DNA of 14,901 nucleotides from Solirubrobacterales bacterium (GTDB lineage: Bacteria; Actinomycetota; Thermoleophilia; Solirubrobacterales; 70-9), in the NCBI GenBank assembly GCA_030152805.1, contig JASLIG010000040.1, positions 1 through 14,901 on the forward strand. Direction: 5' to 3'. The notes under the pieces were generated by a model, which did not search any database, was not told the DNA's origin, and was given only the letters and a program-made list of their open reading frames with translations. Shown here one piece after another: positions 6,183 to 12,046 of the stretch (the first letter of the stretch is position 1; every line of letters starts with the position of its first letter). The position numbers and the translations under genes are program-made.

Positions 6183-7463
6183 ATGAGCGAGCTGCCCGAG
6201 AGCTTCCAAACAGCACCGCTGGCTGAGGTCGATCCCGAGATCGCCGCCGTGCTCGACGGTGAGCTGCGACGCCAGCAGAGCACGCTGGAGATGATCGCCT
6301 CGGAGAACTTCGTGCCGCAGGCGGTGCTCGACGCGGTCGGCTCGGTGCTTACCAACAAGTACGCCGAGGGCTATCCGGGGCGCCGCTATTACGGCGGTTG
6401 CGAGGAGGTCGACGTTGCCGAGCAGCTGGCGGTCGACCGCGCCAAGGCGCTGTTCGGGGCCGAGCACGCCAACGTCCAGGCCCACGCCGGCGCCCAGGCC
6501 AACAACGCCGCCTACATGGCGCTGATCGAACCGGGCGACACGATCATGGGGATGGCGCTGGACCACGGCGGCCACCTCACGCACGGGATGAAGCTCAACG
6601 TCTCGGGCAAGCTCTACGAGATCGTCGCCTACCACGTCGGCCGCGAGGACCTTCGGGTCGACATGGAGGAGGTCGAGCGGCTCGCCACCGAGCACAAGCC
6701 GAAGCTGATCGTCGCCGGCTGGTCCGCTTATTCCCGCCAGCTCGACTTCGCCGCCTTCCGCCGGATCGCCGATTCGGTCGGCGCCAAGCTGATGGTCGAT
6801 ATGGCCCACTTCGCCGGCCTCGTCGCCGCCGGCGAGCACCCCAACCCGGTGCCGCATGCCGACGTCGTCACGACGACGATCCACAAGACCCTCTGCGGCC
6901 CGCGCAGCGGCATGATCCTCTGCAAAGAGGAGCACGCGCAGGCGATCGACAAAGCGATCTTCCCGGGTCAGCAGGGCGGACCGCTGATGCACACCGTCGC
7001 CGCCAAGGCGGTTGCCCTGCGGATCGCCGCGAGCGAGCAGTTCCGCGCCCGCCAGCGGCAGACGATCGCCAACGCGCAGGCCCTCGCCGCGGGCCTCGAA
7101 GCAAACGGCGTGCCGGTGCTGACCGGCGGCACCGATGTCCACCTCGTCCTCGTCGACCTGACCCCGACCGGGCTCGACGGCAAGACCGCCGAGGCCCGGC
7201 TCGAGGAGGTCGGCATCACCGTCAACCGCAACGCGATCCCCTTCGACCCGCGCCCGCCGATGAATCCCTCGGGGTTGCGCATCGGCACCCCGGCGTTGAC
7301 CACCCGCGGCTTGGTCGAGGAGGACATGACCGAGATCGCCGGTGTCATCGCCGCCGCGCTCTCCGATGACTTCGAGGCCCAGAAGGACTCTCTGTCGGAG
7401 CGCAGTCGCGCCTTGATGGAGCGCTACCCGCTGTACCCGCAGCTCTCGCCAGCCTTGGTCTGA
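6183..7463 (+). CDS. glyA: Serine hydroxymethyltransferase
   Basis: This PLP enzyme interconverts serine and glycine while loading tetrahydrofolate with a one-carbon unit. From the ATG at 6183 the product is 426 aa, a normal length. Landmarks are TLEMIASENFVP (34-45, S40 substrate contact), LTNKYAEGYPGRRYYGGCEE (56-75), LDHGGHLTHGMKLN (126-139), VDMAHFAGLVAAGEHP (205-220), the PLP lysine K235 in TTTIHKTLCGPRSG, FPGQQGGPLMH, and the C-terminal SGLRIGTPALTTRG. The frame stays open back to 6099, but that extension overlaps the divergent gene and has no homology; MSELPESFQTAPLAEVDPEI is the natural start. Two small departures from the usual motifs are QAHAGAQAN for QPHSGAQAN and TLCGPRSG for TLRGPRGG. 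Actinobacterial enzymes already vary at the second site. Confidence 0.96.
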   Translation: MSELPESFQTAPLAEVDPEIAAVLDGELRRQQSTLEMIASENFVPQAVLDAVGSVLTNKYAEGYPGRRYYGGCEEVDVAEQLAVDRAKALFGAEHANVQAHAGAQANNAAYMALIEPGDTIMGMALDHGGHLTHGMKLNVSGKLYEIVAYHVGREDLRVDMEEVERLATEHKPKLIVAGWSAYSRQLDFAAFRRIADSVGAKLMVDMAHFAGLVAAGEHPNPVPHADVVTTTIHKTLCGPRSGMILCKEEHAQAIDKAIFPGQQGGPLMHTVAAKAVALRIAASEQFRARQRQTIANAQALAAGLEANGVPVLTGGTDVHLVLVDLTPTGLDGKTAEARLEEVGITVNRNAIPFDPRPPMNPSGLRIGTPALTTRGLVEEDMTEIAGVIAAALSDDFEAQKDSLSERSRALMERYPLYPQLSPALV

Positions 7464-7536
7464 TCGTCGTCGCGGGCCGGGGCTCCTGCGCGAGTACCTA
7501 ATTCGGTTGATCTAACGCTCTATGTGTTTACAGCCA

Positions 7537-7550
7537 CTCATGACGATGAG
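7537..7550 (+). repeat. Short perfect inverted repeat in the leader of the 562-aa protein gene
   Basis: CTCAT-GACG-ATGAG is a 5-bp stem with a 4-base loop, 15 bp before the TTG start. It could be a hairpin or a regulator site. It is small, and the surrounding 7490-7555 region is noticeably richer in A and T than its neighbours. Confidence 0.25.
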
Positions 7551-7564
7551 AGCATGCCGGCTTC

Positions 7565-9253
7565 TTGTACCGGTTCTTCAAGCCGCTGATCGTCACCGTT
7601 GCCGCGCTCGCCACACTTTGCGCAGTGACCCCCTCTGCCTCGGCCGCCGGAATTCATGCCATTCACTGCAAAGGCGTGACCGTCTCCAGCGGCGTGTTGG
7701 AACTTAGCGGGGTCCTCGCCAACACCGAAGACCTGGAAGGCGCTCTGCGGGTGAAAGCGACGAGAAAAGGTCGCAAACCGTATTTTCTGCCGCGCGGCGA
7801 CCTGGTTTCGAAAGCTTCGGTCACGCATCGGATCGGGCCCGGTCACGTGAAGATCACGAACCCCGAATCGCCCCTTCCCTTCGATGCAAAAAAGGGAAAA
7901 GGGCGTTGGCGCTCTATTCCAGTCGCGGTCAAGGACGTGCACTTCGCGGGGGAATACAAGGGCAGGCTCGAACTCGGCAGCGGCGGCTGCAAGGTCGACT
8001 TCATTGTCGTCGTCGCGGGCGCCGCCGAAATTAGCCTGGTTGGAACCGGCGAAAAGGCCGTCAAGCTGAAGCTCGCGCGGTGCCGCGACTTCACCTGCGG
8101 TCCGGATGACTTCGTTGCGGGTCTGAACGCGCCGTCCAGCCGTCGCGACCAGGTCGAGGTACAGGTTGACAACACCTCACAGGCTCCGGCTGAAGTTACG
8201 GCTGTTCAGGTCGCTCTGAACAGCGATACTGGGGAGGAAATAGTTCCGGAAGCTGCCTTCGCGCCCCCAGGCACCCCCTTCCCACTTTCGTCCCAGCGCG
8301 CGGAAGTGCTGCCACCGATCGGGATTGAGCGCGGCGAGATCGCTCCCGGCCACTACACCGGCGCGATCTACCTCACCGTCGCCGGGGCCGAGAAGCGGAT
8401 CAGCCTCCCCTTCGAGCTCGATCTCAAGGACGGCCCGTTCTGGGCACTCGTCGCCCTGATAGCCGCTCTCTTGGTTCAGCTCGCGGTGGCCCTGTCGAAA
8501 TTGGTTCAGCCACGCAAGCAGGCCCTAGGCGAAGTCGGAGCGTTGCGAAAGAAAGCCCGCGCAACGCTCGGGCCCGATGCCCGGCTGTTCAAGAATCGCC
8601 TCGACAAAGCCGGCGACCTGGCGAGGGACGGCAAGCTCGTCCTGGCGAAAGCGGAGTGCGCGGCGGTCGACGTGGACATTCAATGCATCCGGTCCGCCCA
8701 GGTGTTCGAAGCAAAGGCCCGGGAGAAGGGAGGCGGCACCCTGCCCGATGACGTCGCCCGGATGCTGGACGAGATGCGCGCCGCCGCCGAGAGCGGCGGC
8801 AAGGACATGAAGGCGATGCAGAGCAGCCTGGAAGGGGCCGTGGAGGGGATGGCTCGCGTGGAGCTGAGCGGCCGCTCAGCGGAAGCCGTCGACGAGAACA
8901 TGGCAGGGATCTCGTCCCTGGAGACAGCGGCCGAGCCTCCTTCCAGGAAGGTCGACCGCGGCGCTCAAAAGCTGAGGGATGTGGCTCGCCGGATAACGCG
9001 ATTGATCAAGACGGAAGTCGAGAAGCTGGGTCACGCGATCACGTGGCTCAGCATCTACGTGTTGCCATGGGTCCTCCGCGGCCTCCTCGTCGCCGTGTTC
9101 CTCTTTGCCGGGCTAAAAGAGCTGTATTTCTCCAACGCCACGTTTGGCGCGCAGCCGGTAGTTGACTACGGCGGCCTCCTGCTCTGGGGGCTGACGGCCG
9201 CGGCTTTCAACACGGTGCTCGGCAAAATCGTGCCCGGGGCTGGGAGCGAGTAG
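7565..9253 (+). CDS. Unrecognised secreted/membrane protein with three predicted TM segments
   Basis: I do not recognise a named family. The 562-aa product begins with a good signal peptide (MYRFFKPLIVTVAALATLCA, cleavage near ASA-A 25-28). Residues 29-289 form a beta-rich outer domain with four cysteines (35, 142, 173, 178) suited to two disulfides. A membrane span follows at about 291-313, then a soluble, charged, largely helical domain at 314-490 with Cys365 and Cys374. Two more spans lie near 494-516 and 534-556, separated by ELYFSNATFGAQPVVDYGG. The start is TTG at 7565: an in-frame stop at 7547-7549 excludes anything earlier, and this start yields the whole signal peptide. The ribosome binding site is weak. 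Codon use is less GC-rich than the neighbours, with A-runs, which hints at acquisition by transfer. It sits alone between glyA and the DUF354 gene. Confidence 0.7.
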   Translation: MYRFFKPLIVTVAALATLCAVTPSASAAGIHAIHCKGVTVSSGVLELSGVLANTEDLEGALRVKATRKGRKPYFLPRGDLVSKASVTHRIGPGHVKITNPESPLPFDAKKGKGRWRSIPVAVKDVHFAGEYKGRLELGSGGCKVDFIVVVAGAAEISLVGTGEKAVKLKLARCRDFTCGPDDFVAGLNAPSSRRDQVEVQVDNTSQAPAEVTAVQVALNSDTGEEIVPEAAFAPPGTPFPLSSQRAEVLPPIGIERGEIAPGHYTGAIYLTVAGAEKRISLPFELDLKDGPFWALVALIAALLVQLAVALSKLVQPRKQALGEVGALRKKARATLGPDARLFKNRLDKAGDLARDGKLVLAKAECAAVDVDIQCIRSAQVFEAKAREKGGGTLPDDVARMLDEMRAAAESGGKDMKAMQSSLEGAVEGMARVELSGRSAEAVDENMAGISSLETAAEPPSRKVDRGAQKLRDVARRITRLIKTEVEKLGHAITWLSIYVLPWVLRGLLVAVFLFAGLKELYFSNATFGAQPVVDYGGLLLWGLTAAAFNTVLGKIVPGAGSE

Positions 9254-9268
9254 TCCCCGGCATCTGGG

Positions 9269-9274
9269 TAGGGT
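9269..9274 (+). promoter_or_regulatory. TAGGGT -10-like box immediately before the DUF354 gene
   Basis: TAGGGT ends 6 bp before the ATG at 9281, so a transcript starting 7 bp downstream would begin at the A of the start codon. No Shine-Dalgarno sequence is present. No good -35 hexamer is seen. Confidence 0.4.
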
Positions 9275-9280
9275 CGCCCG

Positions 9281-10321
9281 ATGCTCGTCTGGGTTGACTG
9301 CACCGCGGCCGCGCACCCACTGGTGCTGCGGCCGATCGTCGAGCGACTGGAAGGGCGTGGGCACGAGGTCCTGGTCACGGCCCGCGAGTACGGGCAGACG
9401 CTGGGAATTTTCGAGCGGCTCGGAATTCCTTACACGGCGGTTGGCCGCCACGGCGGTGCTTCTGCGCTGGGGAAGGGACGGGCGTTGGCTGGGCGCTCGG
9501 CGCGGCTGGCGCGGGTCGTCTGGGATCGGCGTCCCGATCTGGCCCTCGCCCACGGCTCCGTCGACCTCGCCGTGGTCTCCTCGCTCTTCCGCATCCCCTC
9601 GGCTCAGATGCAGGACTACGAGTTCGCCGGCTGGCAGCGGCAGATCGCCTTCCGCGCGGCGTGGAAGGTCCTTGTGCCCGACTCGATCCCGCTCGAGCGG
9701 CTGCGCAGGATCGGCGTCAAGGAGCGCAAGCTCGTCCGCTATCCCGGCCTCAAGGAGGAGTACTACCTGGCTGACTTCGAGCCCGACGCCGCCGTGCTCG
9801 ACGAGCTCGGGCTCGACCGCGCGAAGGTGCTCGTCGTCGTCCGGCCGCCTCCTGAGACCTCCGAGTACCACGCGCGCAACGACCTCTACGGCGCGGCGAT
9901 CCGCCACCTCGCCGCTTCCGCCGACGTGCAGGCTGTCGTGGTTCCGCGCACCGAGCGCCAGGGCGCTGAGGTGCGTGCAATGGGCGCCGCCAACCTGATC
10001 GTGCCCGAGCGGGCGATCGACGCGCAGAGCCTGATCGCCTTTTCCGATCTCGTCGTCAGCGCGGGGGGGACGATGAACCGCGAGGCGGTGGCGCTTGGCA
10101 CCCCCGTCTTCACGACCTTCGCGGGGCGAATGGGCGGGGTCGACGAGGCGCTGATTGCGGAGGGGAGGCTGAAGGTGCTCGACGATCCCGCCACCCTGCC
10201 CTTGCGCAAGCGCGAGGCGCCCGTCGGCGTACTCAATCCGCGCGACCCGGAGCTGCTGGTCGAAGCGGTGCTTAGCGCAGTGGAAGGTGATGGCGGCCGC
10301 GTAGACGGGCTATCCCGGTAG
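9281..10321 (+). CDS. DUF354 family protein (GT-B glycosyltransferase-like)
   Basis: The 346-aa product has the layout of DUF354 proteins, which share the GT-B fold of UDP-GlcNAc 2-epimerase and MurG-like enzymes. The N-terminal Rossmann half opens with MLVWVDCTAAAHPLVLRPIV and contains GHEVLVTAREYGQT (28-41) and RPDLALAHGSVDLAVVSSLF (84-103). The C-terminal half contains VLVVVRPPPE (183-192) and the sugar-nucleotide signature SDLVVSAGGTMNREAVALGT (255-274) followed by PVFTTF. No membrane span or signal peptide is seen, so it should be cytosolic or peripheral. The donor and acceptor are unknown; the wecA gene just downstream suggests envelope glycan work, but that is context only. The last five codons and the stop lie inside the left arm of the palindromic element at 10307-10417, so its C-terminus may have been reshaped by insertion. 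Confidence 0.8.
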   Translation: MLVWVDCTAAAHPLVLRPIVERLEGRGHEVLVTAREYGQTLGIFERLGIPYTAVGRHGGASALGKGRALAGRSARLARVVWDRRPDLALAHGSVDLAVVSSLFRIPSAQMQDYEFAGWQRQIAFRAAWKVLVPDSIPLERLRRIGVKERKLVRYPGLKEEYYLADFEPDAAVLDELGLDRAKVLVVVRPPPETSEYHARNDLYGAAIRHLAASADVQAVVVPRTERQGAEVRAMGAANLIVPERAIDAQSLIAFSDLVVSAGGTMNREAVALGTPVFTTFAGRMGGVDEALIAEGRLKVLDDPATLPLRKREAPVGVLNPRDPELLVEAVLSAVEGDGGRVDGLSR

Positions 10322-10325
10322 GGGT
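10307..10325 (+). repeat. Left 19-bp terminal inverted repeat of the palindromic element
   Basis: GGGCTATCCCGGTAGGGGT is the exact reverse complement of bases 10399-10417. It contains the stop codon (TAG, 10319-10321) of the DUF354 gene. The arm itself holds an imperfect dyad, CTATCCCGGTAG. Confidence 0.97.
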
Positions 10326-10398
10326 GGAACGTCTTGTACTTTTTCCGGGGAAAGGCTTGCGGACAGCCGCAATGGGTCTTCGGAAAAAGTTAAGTGGA

Positions 10399-10417
10399 AC
10401 CCCTACCGGGATAGCCC
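10399..10417 (+). repeat. Right 19-bp terminal inverted repeat of the palindromic element
   Basis: ACCCCTACCGGGATAGCCC exactly complements the left arm at 10307-10325. It ends 5 bp before the wecA ATG, in the place where a ribosome binding site would normally be. Confidence 0.97.
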
Positions 10418-10422
10418 CCTAA

Positions 10423-11568
10423 ATGGCCGCGACCACCGACGCCGTCCTCGCCTTTCTCGTAGCGGCCGCGATTGCCTGGCTGCTGGTTCCCTACGCCGAG
10501 CGGCTCGCTTACCGGCTCGGCGCGATCGACATGCCGAAGGAACGCGGCCTGCACGACCGGCCGATGCCGCGCCTCTCCGGCCTGGCGATCTTCGCCGGAA
10601 TCGAGGTCGCGGGGTGGATCTGGTTGCCCAGCGACGGCGAAAGCCACGCGATCCTGCTCGGTGCGGCGGCGATCGCCGCGGTCGGGGTCGCCGACGACGT
10701 CTGGGAGGTGCCGGCGCTGCCGAAGCTGCTCGGCCAGGTGGGCGCCGCCCTGATTCCGGTGTTGGGCGGTGTCCGCGTCGACAATCTGACCCTGCCCTTC
10801 GTCGGCGGCTTCGAGCTCGGCTGGCTCGCCTACCCGCTGACGGTGCTCGGCATCGTTGCCGTGGTCAACGTGATCAACTTCATCGACGGCGTCGACGGTC
10901 TGGCCGCCGGCGTCTGCACGATCGCGGCGGTCGCCCTGGCCGTGATCGCACTCTCGCTCGACCGCAACGCCGCTGGCGTCCTGGCCGCACTCACCGCCGG
11001 CGGCGCACTCGGCTTCCTCCGTCACGGCTTCCCGCCCGCGTCGAGCTTCATGGGCGACACCGGCTCCAACCTGCTCGGCTACCTGCTCGCCGTCGCCTCG
11101 GTGCAGGGGGCGCTGAAGACCAACGCCGTCGTCGCCCTCGTCTTCCCCCTGGTCGTGCTGGCGGTGCCGATCCTCGATACCGGCTTCGTCGTCGCCAAGC
11201 GGCTCAAGTACCGCCAGCCGATCTACCAGGCCGACAGCTGGCATTTCCACCACCGCATGGCCAACCTCGGCTTCTCCCAGCGCCGCACGCTTGCCTATCT
11301 CTATGGCTGGACCCTGGTGCTGGCCGGCCTGGCGCTGGCCCTGCGCTTCGTCCCCTACAGCGACGACCACGGGCACTTCGACGCGCTCTGGACCGCGGTG
11401 ATGGTCGCCTGCGGCCTGGTCGCCGTCGCCTCCAGCATCTACCTGATCTACGTGCTCGAGATTCTCAAGCTGCGCCGCGGCCGCCTCAACCCCGAAACAG
11501 GCGAGTTCGAAGCGATAAGCCTGGAGGATGCGGGCGAGACGGTCGAGCCGAGCCGGCGGAGGACTTAG
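10423..11568 (+). CDS. wecA: Undecaprenyl-phosphate sugar-1-phosphate transferase (WecA/TagO/Rfe type)
   Basis: This 381-aa polytopic membrane protein of the MraY/WecA family transfers a HexNAc-1-phosphate, usually GlcNAc-1-P, from its UDP form to a polyprenyl phosphate, starting envelope glycan synthesis. Family motifs are intact: the DD pair D91-D92 (GVADDVWEVPALPKLLGQ), NFIDGVDGLAAG (152-163, D155 and D158), FMGDTGSN (209-216, D212) and the cytoplasmic HFHHR (274-278) typical of WecA rather than MraY. About ten or eleven hydrophobic segments cover the rest, ending in a charged tail from about 351. The ATG at 10423 follows the palindromic element with no Shine-Dalgarno sequence in the 5 free bases. 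Its place upstream of the atpI-like gene and atpB matches rfe (Rv1302) of M. tuberculosis. Substrate specificity cannot be fixed from sequence. Confidence 0.92.
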   Translation: MAATTDAVLAFLVAAAIAWLLVPYAERLAYRLGAIDMPKERGLHDRPMPRLSGLAIFAGIEVAGWIWLPSDGESHAILLGAAAIAAVGVADDVWEVPALPKLLGQVGAALIPVLGGVRVDNLTLPFVGGFELGWLAYPLTVLGIVAVVNVINFIDGVDGLAAGVCTIAAVALAVIALSLDRNAAGVLAALTAGGALGFLRHGFPPASSFMGDTGSNLLGYLLAVASVQGALKTNAVVALVFPLVVLAVPILDTGFVVAKRLKYRQPIYQADSWHFHHRMANLGFSQRRTLAYLYGWTLVLAGLALALRFVPYSDDHGHFDALWTAVMVACGLVAVASSIYLIYVLEILKLRRGRLNPETGEFEAISLEDAGETVEPSRRRT

Positions 11569-11583
11569 TAACAGGTTGTAACA
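11568..11583 (+). repeat. GTAACA direct repeat, 10-bp period, after wecA
   Basis: GTAACA at 11568-11573 and 11578-11583 is spaced one helical turn apart. The second copy is within TTGT-A-ACAA, a small dyad (11576-11584). It could be an activator or repressor site upstream of the atp promoter; it begins at the last base of the wecA stop codon. Confidence 0.25.
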
Positions 11584-11629
11584 AGCCTCACGAACTGGCT
11601 CTAGAAAGCGGTTCGTCGGCCCTTTCGGA

Positions 11630-11635
11630 TATAGT
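11630..11635 (+). promoter_or_regulatory. TATAGT -10 box for the atp operon
   Basis: TATAGT is a five-of-six match to the -10 consensus, 36 bp before the atpI-like ATG. Transcription would start near 11642 and give a leader of about 30 bases that holds the hairpin at 11644-11665. No TTGACA-like -35 is present at 16-19 bp spacing, so an activator or another sigma factor may be involved. Confidence 0.5.
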
Positions 11636-11643
11636 CGCTTGTC

Positions 11644-11665
11644 CGCCCGCCAGCAGTGACGGGCG
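11644..11665 (+). promoter_or_regulatory. GC-rich leader hairpin just before the atpI-like gene
   Basis: CGCCCG (11644-11649) and CGGGCG (11660-11665) form a 6-bp stem with a 10-base loop, followed by CATTTT and then the ATG at 11672. The stem plus T-run resembles a short intrinsic terminator. It could end wecA transcripts, attenuate the atp operon, or cap the 5' end of its mRNA for stability. Confidence 0.45.
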
Positions 11666-11671
11666 CATTTT

Positions 11672-12046
11672 ATGTCTCCTCCCAAGTACGTCGACCTCTT
11701 GGTCCTTGCCGCCTCGCTCGCCGTTTTTTTGCTCGGCGGTCTGCCCATGCTGGGATTCGCCGTCGGCGCCATCGCCTGGCTCCTGCAGCGCGGCATCCAG
11801 ATCTTCGCCGCGCGCCGGGCTCAGGCTGAACTCGCCGCCGGGCGCAGGCAGCGGGCGATGGCGACGATCGCCGCAACGACGCTCGGCCGGGTCTGGCTGA
11901 TGGCGACCGCGGTCCTCATTGCCGGCCTGGTCGAACGCGAAGCCGGCCTCTCTGCCGCCGTCTTGGTCGCCGTGCTCTTCACCGTTTCCTTCGCGGCCCA
12001 GGGCATCGCCCACCTCTTCGACGAACCGGAGGCGGGCAAGGCATGA
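11672..12046 (+). CDS. AtpI-like membrane protein of the ATP synthase operon
   Basis: This 124-aa protein has four predicted membrane segments (about 5-24, 26-45, 69-88, 92-114) and a basic loop between the second and third (ARRAQAELAAGRRQRAM, 47-63). Size, topology and its place directly before atpB match the subunit-I-like proteins at the head of many atp operons, including Rv1303 of M. tuberculosis. AtpI proteins assist c-ring assembly in some bacteria and are not part of the finished enzyme. Sequence conservation in this group is too low for a motif-based assignment, so the call rests mostly on context. The ATG at 11672 has no clear ribosome binding site. The stop overlaps the atpB start as ATGA, so translation is coupled. 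Confidence 0.7.
   Translation: MSPPKYVDLLVLAASLAVFLLGGLPMLGFAVGAIAWLLQRGIQIFAARRAQAELAAGRRQRAMATIAATTLGRVWLMATAVLIAGLVEREAGLSAAVLVAVLFTVSFAAQGIAHLFDEPEAGKA

Larger units (their letters stand above)
10307..10417. other. 111-bp nested palindromic element (MITE-like or structured RNA)
   Basis: Three concentric inverted repeats are visible. The outer arms, 10307-10325 and 10399-10417, pair perfectly over 19 bp. The middle arms, ACTTTTTCCG (10338-10347) and CGGAAAAAGT (10381-10390), pair over 10 bp, extendable by GGGA/TCTT with two G-U pairs. The inner TTGCGG (10357-10362) and CCGCAA (10367-10372) enclose the tetraloop ACAG. As RNA this would be one long rod with two internal loops; as DNA it has the shape of a miniature inverted-repeat element. 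The heptamer GTGGAAC also appears directly repeated just inside each outer arm (10324-10330 and 10394-10400). No open reading frame or target-site duplication is evident. It fills the whole gap between the DUF354 gene and wecA, and no T-run follows it, so it is not a textbook terminator. Confidence 0.85.

Noticed and set aside
7471..7490. Possible terminator hairpin after glyA (CGCGGG/CCTGCG)
   Set aside because: Only six pairs with one wobble, an 8-base loop and no T-run; not enough to call a terminator.
7522..7707. 61-codon plus-strand frame starting before the 562-aa protein gene
   Set aside because: Arg/Cys/Leu-rich, no ribosome binding site, and overlaps the good signal peptide in the adjacent frame. 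Considered as evidence of a frameshift, but the signal peptide is complete without it.
9113..9907. 264-codon open frame opposite DUF354
   Set aside because: No recognisable motif; codon pattern is that of an antisense shadow.
10307..10417. Reading the palindromic element as a known riboswitch (cyclic di-nucleotide classes considered)
   Set aside because: Conserved core sequences of those classes are not present, and the perfect outer stem suggests a repeat element at least as much as a sensor.
11655..11670. Resemblance of the leader hairpin's complement to the 16S rRNA string CCCGTCAC
   Set aside because: Match is only a few bases and the context is otherwise unrelated; coincidence.
10390..11796. 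468-codon open frame opposite wecA and the atp leader
   Set aside because: Translation is Gln/Asp/His/Arg-rich without a fold or motif, and it covers the wecA coding strand and promoter region.
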